A DNA stretch of 7,440 bases from Polyangiaceae bacterium (GTDB lineage: Bacteria > Myxococcota > Polyangia > Polyangiales > Polyangiaceae): NCBI GenBank assembly GCA_025936205.1, contig JAICTU010000456.1, forward strand, positions 1 through 7,440. Reading direction: 5' to 3'. Positions within the stretch are counted from its first letter, which is position 1. Each line of letters opens with the position of its first letter. The notes under the pieces are model-generated. The model made no database searches. It was not told where the DNA came from and saw only the letters and a list, made by a program, of their open reading frames with translations. Below are positions 4,695-7,440 of the stretch, piece by piece. Position numbers and translations under genes: made by a program.

Positions 4695-6767
4695 TCAAAG
4701 GTTCCGCAGGCGTTCGCTCGTGCTGTGAACGCCAGGTAGCACGGCTTCGATCTCCGCCTGGTAGCGCCTCCACTTGTCGGGAGCCGGGGCGGAGAGTGTG
4801 AAGGAGGACAACGGAAGCGCGCCGTCCAGGGATGGCAACAGTGATGGATCGAGGGGTAGCTCGGCCCAGCTGCAGATGCGTTCCAGGGTAGTGCGGGGAG
4901 AGTGGACGAGCTCCGAAAAAGGCACACTGAGCCAGCGCTCGCGCGGCACTGACACGAGCGCGTTCAAGATCGACCGGTTACTGACGCGCCACTGCTCCGC
5001 AGCAATGGACGACACGGAATTGGGGCTGAGCTGCTGCCAGTTGGGGGTGAGCAGAAAGCTCCAGGGCATCCCGTGCCAGCCCGGCAGCTTGGGATAGGTG
5101 ACAAATCGCCCCGACCGCCAGCCTTCGATCAGGCTGCCCAGGCTCGCGGGCGCCTCGCGGTGCAGGAACAGGAAGCGTGCATCGGGGAATACGCGCTGCA
5201 AGAACTCGACGCGCAGCGCATTCTTCGGCGTCTTCTCCAGCATGCGCACCTGGCCTGTCGAGCTTTCCGTTGCGCGTGCCCCATCGCGATCGATGAGCGC
5301 ACGGGCAAAGCGCATGCGGAGCACTTGCGCCAACCAGTCCGGTGCGTCGCCCGCGCCGAGCTCGTTGGAGACATAGCCGCGGTTCCGCGGGTGCAACGGG
5401 GGAAGCCCCTCGATGATCGCATGGCTTTCCCCGGCGACGGTGTAGAGCCCGGGCAGCCGCGCGAGCAGCTCGAACAGCAGCGTACTGCCCGCTCGTGGAG
5501 CCGACAGGATGATGATCGGACGCTCGACGCGCAGAGTTTCGGCGCCCGGAGTCGTCAAGAGATCCAGGCTCTCCAGCAGCGCCAGGTCGCGTTGCCAGTC
5601 CTGTGAGGCCGCCGCAGTCAACCGCGCGTGAACCTGCGCTGGAGTGCACGGCGAGTGGAAGGCGTCGAGCATTGGCTCGAACGTGAGGGGCAGTTGCGCT
5701 ACGACCTGAGCGCCAGCGCGAGAAACGATTTCGAGTTGGCGCTCCGCCCTGCGAATCTCGAACCAGCTCGCGCGGACGAGCGCGGGGCCGCGCCGATGGA
5801 GCTCCGTGCCTGGCGCGAAGGACGCCTGCGCCGCGGCTCCCACAGCGTGCGTCCCGGGCCGCCGATTCGTGGTGACAAACATGGACCCAATGACCGCCAA
5901 GGCATCGCTGACGGCCTGCAGCTCCGGAGCGCAGCGCGCGAGGGCCTGCCGAAAGTCGTGGATCAGGCGGCGGTACTGCCATTCGCCCGCGGCGTCGCGC
6001 CCGTAACGGGCGAAGGCCTGCGAATACTCCTTCCGCAAGTGCTCGACGGCGCTGCTCACGCCCGTTCGGGCCAGCTGCGTTGGTGCCACACGGCCGCTGT
6101 CGTACTCGAGCTGGTCGAGAAGAGTATTCAGCTCGTCCGGCTGCAGAATTTCGAACTCGTAGGGTTCGATTTCCGGCAGGACCTCGCGCTCGGGGTCGTA
6201 CGGAACGTCGCGTGCGGGCGAGCCACTGGATTCGAGAAATTGCAGAGAGCGCTCGCTCGCCTTCGTGTCCGCCACCAGATGGATGCGGGGCAGCCGCCCG
6301 CCGTGCTTCACGCGGTGACGCCGGAAATTGTCGAAGGTCCAGAGCTCGCCCGCGGCCATGTGCACGGTCTGGTCGCCACAATCGAAGGAGACCTCTGGCT
6401 CCGTCACGATCGGCACGTGAAAGCGCATGCGCCGGAACCAATGGAAGTTGCGGTCGTCGTGCCACGGAACTTCGGCGCCCGGCTCCAGGCGCATCAGGCG
6501 ACAACGCGTGATGGGCAGCCCAAGGGCGGAGAGCACCTGACGCAGATACGGGCTCGATCGCAGGGCGGCAGTGGGCTGCATGGGGCCGGAGATTGCAAAA
6601 TCGTCGTTTGCTCCGCCCGTTACCGAGATCAACGGCAGGAAGGAATTTCCAGCAAATCCAGTGGGGTGGCCGAGCCAGCGCGCGTTTTTCAGGCGCTCCA
6701 GCTCGCATTGCAGCCGCGCGCTCTCGAAGCGTAACGGCAGTCGATAGAAGGCGCGCTCCAGCCGCAC
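4695..6767 (-). CDS. Fusion of aspartyl/asparaginyl beta-hydroxylase-type oxygenase, PqqD-like segment and sulfotransferase
   Basis: Multidomain cytoplasmic enzyme of 690 aa. Residues about 60-170 form an Asp/Asn beta-hydroxylase-type 2OG-Fe(II) oxygenase: LEPGAEVPWHDD with His103, RFHVPI (Arg115, His117), GELWTFDNFRRH with His151 and RIHLVAD (Arg161). These match the Fe- and 2-oxoglutarate-binding residues of that family. Residues about 171-325 are a mostly helical region I do not recognise. Residues about 326-408 resemble PqqD/RRE winged helices, which bind leader peptides; this is the least certain call. Residues about 415-640 are a sulfotransferase, with the PAPS 5'-phosphosulfate loop SAPRAGSTLL (422-431), EKTPKN (511-516) and the 3'-phosphate site FLFLHREAPASLGS (Arg537, Ser545). 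The start is GTG 6767, with an in-frame stop two codons upstream. AGGAGA lies 13 bases away. It is the first gene of an operon with the S24/S26 peptidase. All visible catalytic residues are intact. Confidence 0.88.
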   Translation of the reverse strand: MRLERAFYRLPLRFESARLQCELERLKNARWLGHPTGFAGNSFLPLISVTGGANDDFAISGPMQPTAALRSSPYLRQVLSALGLPITRCRLMRLEPGAEVPWHDDRNFHWFRRMRFHVPIVTEPEVSFDCGDQTVHMAAGELWTFDNFRRHRVKHGGRLPRIHLVADTKASERSLQFLESSGSPARDVPYDPEREVLPEIEPYEFEILQPDELNTLLDQLEYDSGRVAPTQLARTGVSSAVEHLRKEYSQAFARYGRDAAGEWQYRRLIHDFRQALARCAPELQAVSDALAVIGSMFVTTNRRPGTHAVGAAAQASFAPGTELHRRGPALVRASWFEIRRAERQLEIVSRAGAQVVAQLPLTFEPMLDAFHSPCTPAQVHARLTAAASQDWQRDLALLESLDLLTTPGAETLRVERPIIILSAPRAGSTLLFELLARLPGLYTVAGESHAIIEGLPPLHPRNRGYVSNELGAGDAPDWLAQVLRMRFARALIDRDGARATESSTGQVRMLEKTPKNALRVEFLQRVFPDARFLFLHREAPASLGSLIEGWRSGRFVTYPKLPGWHGMPWSFLLTPNWQQLSPNSVSSIAAEQWRVSNRSILNALVSVPRERWLSVPFSELVHSPRTTLERICSWAELPLDPSLLPSLDGALPLSSFTLSAPAPDKWRRYQAEIEAVLPGVHSTSERLRNL

Positions 6768-6773
6768 GCCTCA

Positions 6774-6802
6774 ACTATGCTCTCCTGCTTGCGGCAGGGC
6801 AA
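6774..6802 (-). promoter_or_regulatory. Candidate promoter of the oxygenase-sulfotransferase operon
   Basis: On the minus strand TTGCCC (6802-6797), a 17-bp spacer and CATAGT (6779-6774) each match four of six consensus bases. The expected start is base 6767, the first base of the GTG codon, again predicting a leaderless mRNA. AGGAGA (6786-6781), 13 bases before the GTG, lies in the spacer and would be usable as a distant ribosome binding site only if transcription began further upstream. Confidence 0.35.
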
Positions 6803-6830
6803 TTGTCTCCCAGGGGGGAAGGGAACCCGC

Positions 6831-6836
6831 TAACAT
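6831..6836 (+). promoter_or_regulatory. Candidate -10 element of the divergent sulfotransferase gene
   Basis: TAACAT (6831-6836) matches four of six bases of TATAAT and stands out in the GC-rich gap. It would start transcription near 6843 and give a leader of about 53 bases. TTGTCT (6803-6808) is -35-like but 22 bases away, too far for a standard promoter, so another factor or sigma type would be needed. The reverse strand of the same bases reads TATGTT, which could serve the minus-strand operon. Confidence 0.3.
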
Positions 6837-6842
6837 ACCCCC

Positions 6843-6861
6843 GTCCGTCGGACTGCGTCCG
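6843..6861 (+). repeat. Three alternating dyad arms (GTCCG / CGGAC / GTCCG) in the divergent intergenic region
   Basis: GTCCG (6843-6847), one base, CGGAC (6849-6853), three bases, GTCCG (6857-6861). The middle arm can pair with either outer arm, giving two mutually exclusive short stems or three half-sites for a DNA-binding protein. It lies between the two divergent sulfotransferase genes, just after the likely -10 of the plus-strand gene. Confidence 0.45.
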
Positions 6862-6895
6862 GAAGCAGACGGCGTCCCCTCTCGGGCCTCGGGCA

Positions 6896-7440
6896 ATGAA
6901 GCGTCTGATCATCGCAGGACTTCCGCGCAGCGGTACGACACTGATCGCGACACTTCTCGGGGCGCAGCCGAGCATTCACTTCCTCACCGAGTACTTCCCC
7001 GCGTTCACCGAGGCCTCGATGCGGCTGCAGAAGGGCTGGAATGCGCCGCTTTCGCCGGGCGAACGGCGCATCGCGCTCGCGCTGGTCAGGGATCAGTTTC
7101 TGCGCGTGCGGCACCCCGTGCTGGTCAAGCTGGACGGCTTTGCCACGCTCGACGAGCTCCATGTTCGCGTCTGTGAAGAGCTCGGCGCGAATGATGCCTG
7201 GGTCGGACACAAGCTCCTGCTCGGCCCGGACCTGTTGCGCGCGACGCTCGAGCAGACGGACCTGCACTGCTTGCTGCTGTTTCGGGATCCGCGGGACGCC
7301 GCGCTGTCCTTCTTCCATCGCACGGGGGCGGGGGTGGAGGAATACGTGCGGAACTGGGCAGCGATGGCGCGTCTCTGGCGCAAGCTCCGTGAGCATCCAA
7401 GGCTGCTCGCCTTGCGCTTCGAAGACCTGCTGACCGATCC
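6896..7440 (+). CDS. Sulfotransferase, N-terminal 181 codons (runs off the right edge)
   Basis: PAPS-dependent sulfotransferase-fold protein, truncated by the window end with no stop. The N-terminus MKRLIIAGLPRSGTTLIATL carries the 5'-phosphosulfate-binding loop at residues 9-16, directly after the first strand as expected for the true start. The 3'-phosphate site is LLLFRDPRDAALSFF with Arg130 and Ser138, the R-x7-S spacing of the family. WVGHKLLLGPDL lies between them. LALRFEDLLTDP at the visible end corresponds to the conserved strand followed by an E-D-L motif, so only the last third or so is missing. ATG 6896 has no strong ribosome binding site, and no earlier start codon was found in the frame back to about 6815. 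It is divergent from the oxygenase-sulfotransferase operon across 128 bp and may act on the same product. Substrate unknown: protein tyrosine, lipid, glycan or small molecule. Confidence 0.9.
   Translation, partial: MKRLIIAGLPRSGTTLIATLLGAQPSIHFLTEYFPAFTEASMRLQKGWNAPLSPGERRIALALVRDQFLRVRHPVLVKLDGFATLDELHVRVCEELGANDAWVGHKLLLGPDLLRATLEQTDLHCLLLFRDPRDAALSFFHRTGAGVEEYVRNWAAMARLWRKLREHPRLLALRFEDLLTD

Noticed and set aside
4679..4927. N-terminal extension of the peptidase frame by 83 residues
   Set aside because: It would overlap the end of the oxygenase-sulfotransferase gene, has Pro/Ser/Arg-rich shadow composition, and the S24/S26 domain is complete from 4678.
5628..6734. 368-codon open frame on the plus strand, opposite the oxygenase-sulfotransferase
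   Set aside because: Antisense shadow in GC-rich DNA. The translation shows no recognisable domain, while the minus strand carries clear catalytic motifs across the same stretch.
4978..6774. 598-codon minus-strand open frame from a TTG at 6774
   Set aside because: Arg/Ala/Gly-rich out-of-frame shadow of the 690-aa gene with no domain signature.

Overview
The window is GC-rich and dense with genes. It looks like a chromosome segment from a large-genome Myxococcota bacterium (Polyangia/Sorangium-like). That assignment is an inference from three things: strong G/C preference at third codon positions, two predicted lipoproteins with long Gly/Ala/Asp linkers carrying an FGE-sulfatase and a LamG domain (a style common in that group), and frequent GTG/TTG starts. 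No rRNA, tRNA, insertion sequence, CRISPR array or att site was seen.

Layout. (1) Positions 1-2360, plus strand: the last codons of an upstream gene, an FGE-sulfatase-fold lipoprotein, a 159-bp gap with a hairpin and a widely spaced inverted repeat, and a LamG (concanavalin A-like) lipoprotein. Both proteins are probably surface or periplasmic and lipid-anchored. (2) Positions 2420-4161, plus strand: two consecutive MNT/HEPN toxin-antitoxin modules (MntA-like nucleotidyltransferase followed by HepT-like HEPN RNase). In each module the two genes overlap by the same four bases, GTGA. The second module has a full set of MNT catalytic acids. The first appears to lack the third carboxylate. (3) Positions 4244-6767, minus strand: a probable two-gene operon. 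The first gene encodes a 690-aa fusion of an aspartyl/asparaginyl beta-hydroxylase-type 2OG-Fe oxygenase, a helical middle region, a PqqD-like segment and a PAPS-dependent sulfotransferase. The second encodes a small S24/S26 (signal peptidase I/LexA-like) serine peptidase without an evident membrane anchor. (4) Position 6896 to the right edge, plus strand: the first 181 codons of a second sulfotransferase, divergent from the operon across a 128-bp intergenic region.

How the parts may work together. Region 3 plus 4 reads as a peptide or small-molecule tailoring locus: hydroxylation and sulfation on one polypeptide, a possible leader-peptide-recognition (PqqD/RRE-like) segment, a peptidase, and a second sulfotransferase. 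No precursor peptide was identified in the window, so this is a hypothesis. Region 2 is a tandem toxin-antitoxin island in which an antitoxin with a damaged-looking active site sits next to an intact one, so cross-regulation is possible. Three genes (mntA-1, mntA-2 and the oxygenase-sulfotransferase) have -10-like hexamers placed so that transcription would begin on the start codon itself, suggesting leaderless mRNAs.
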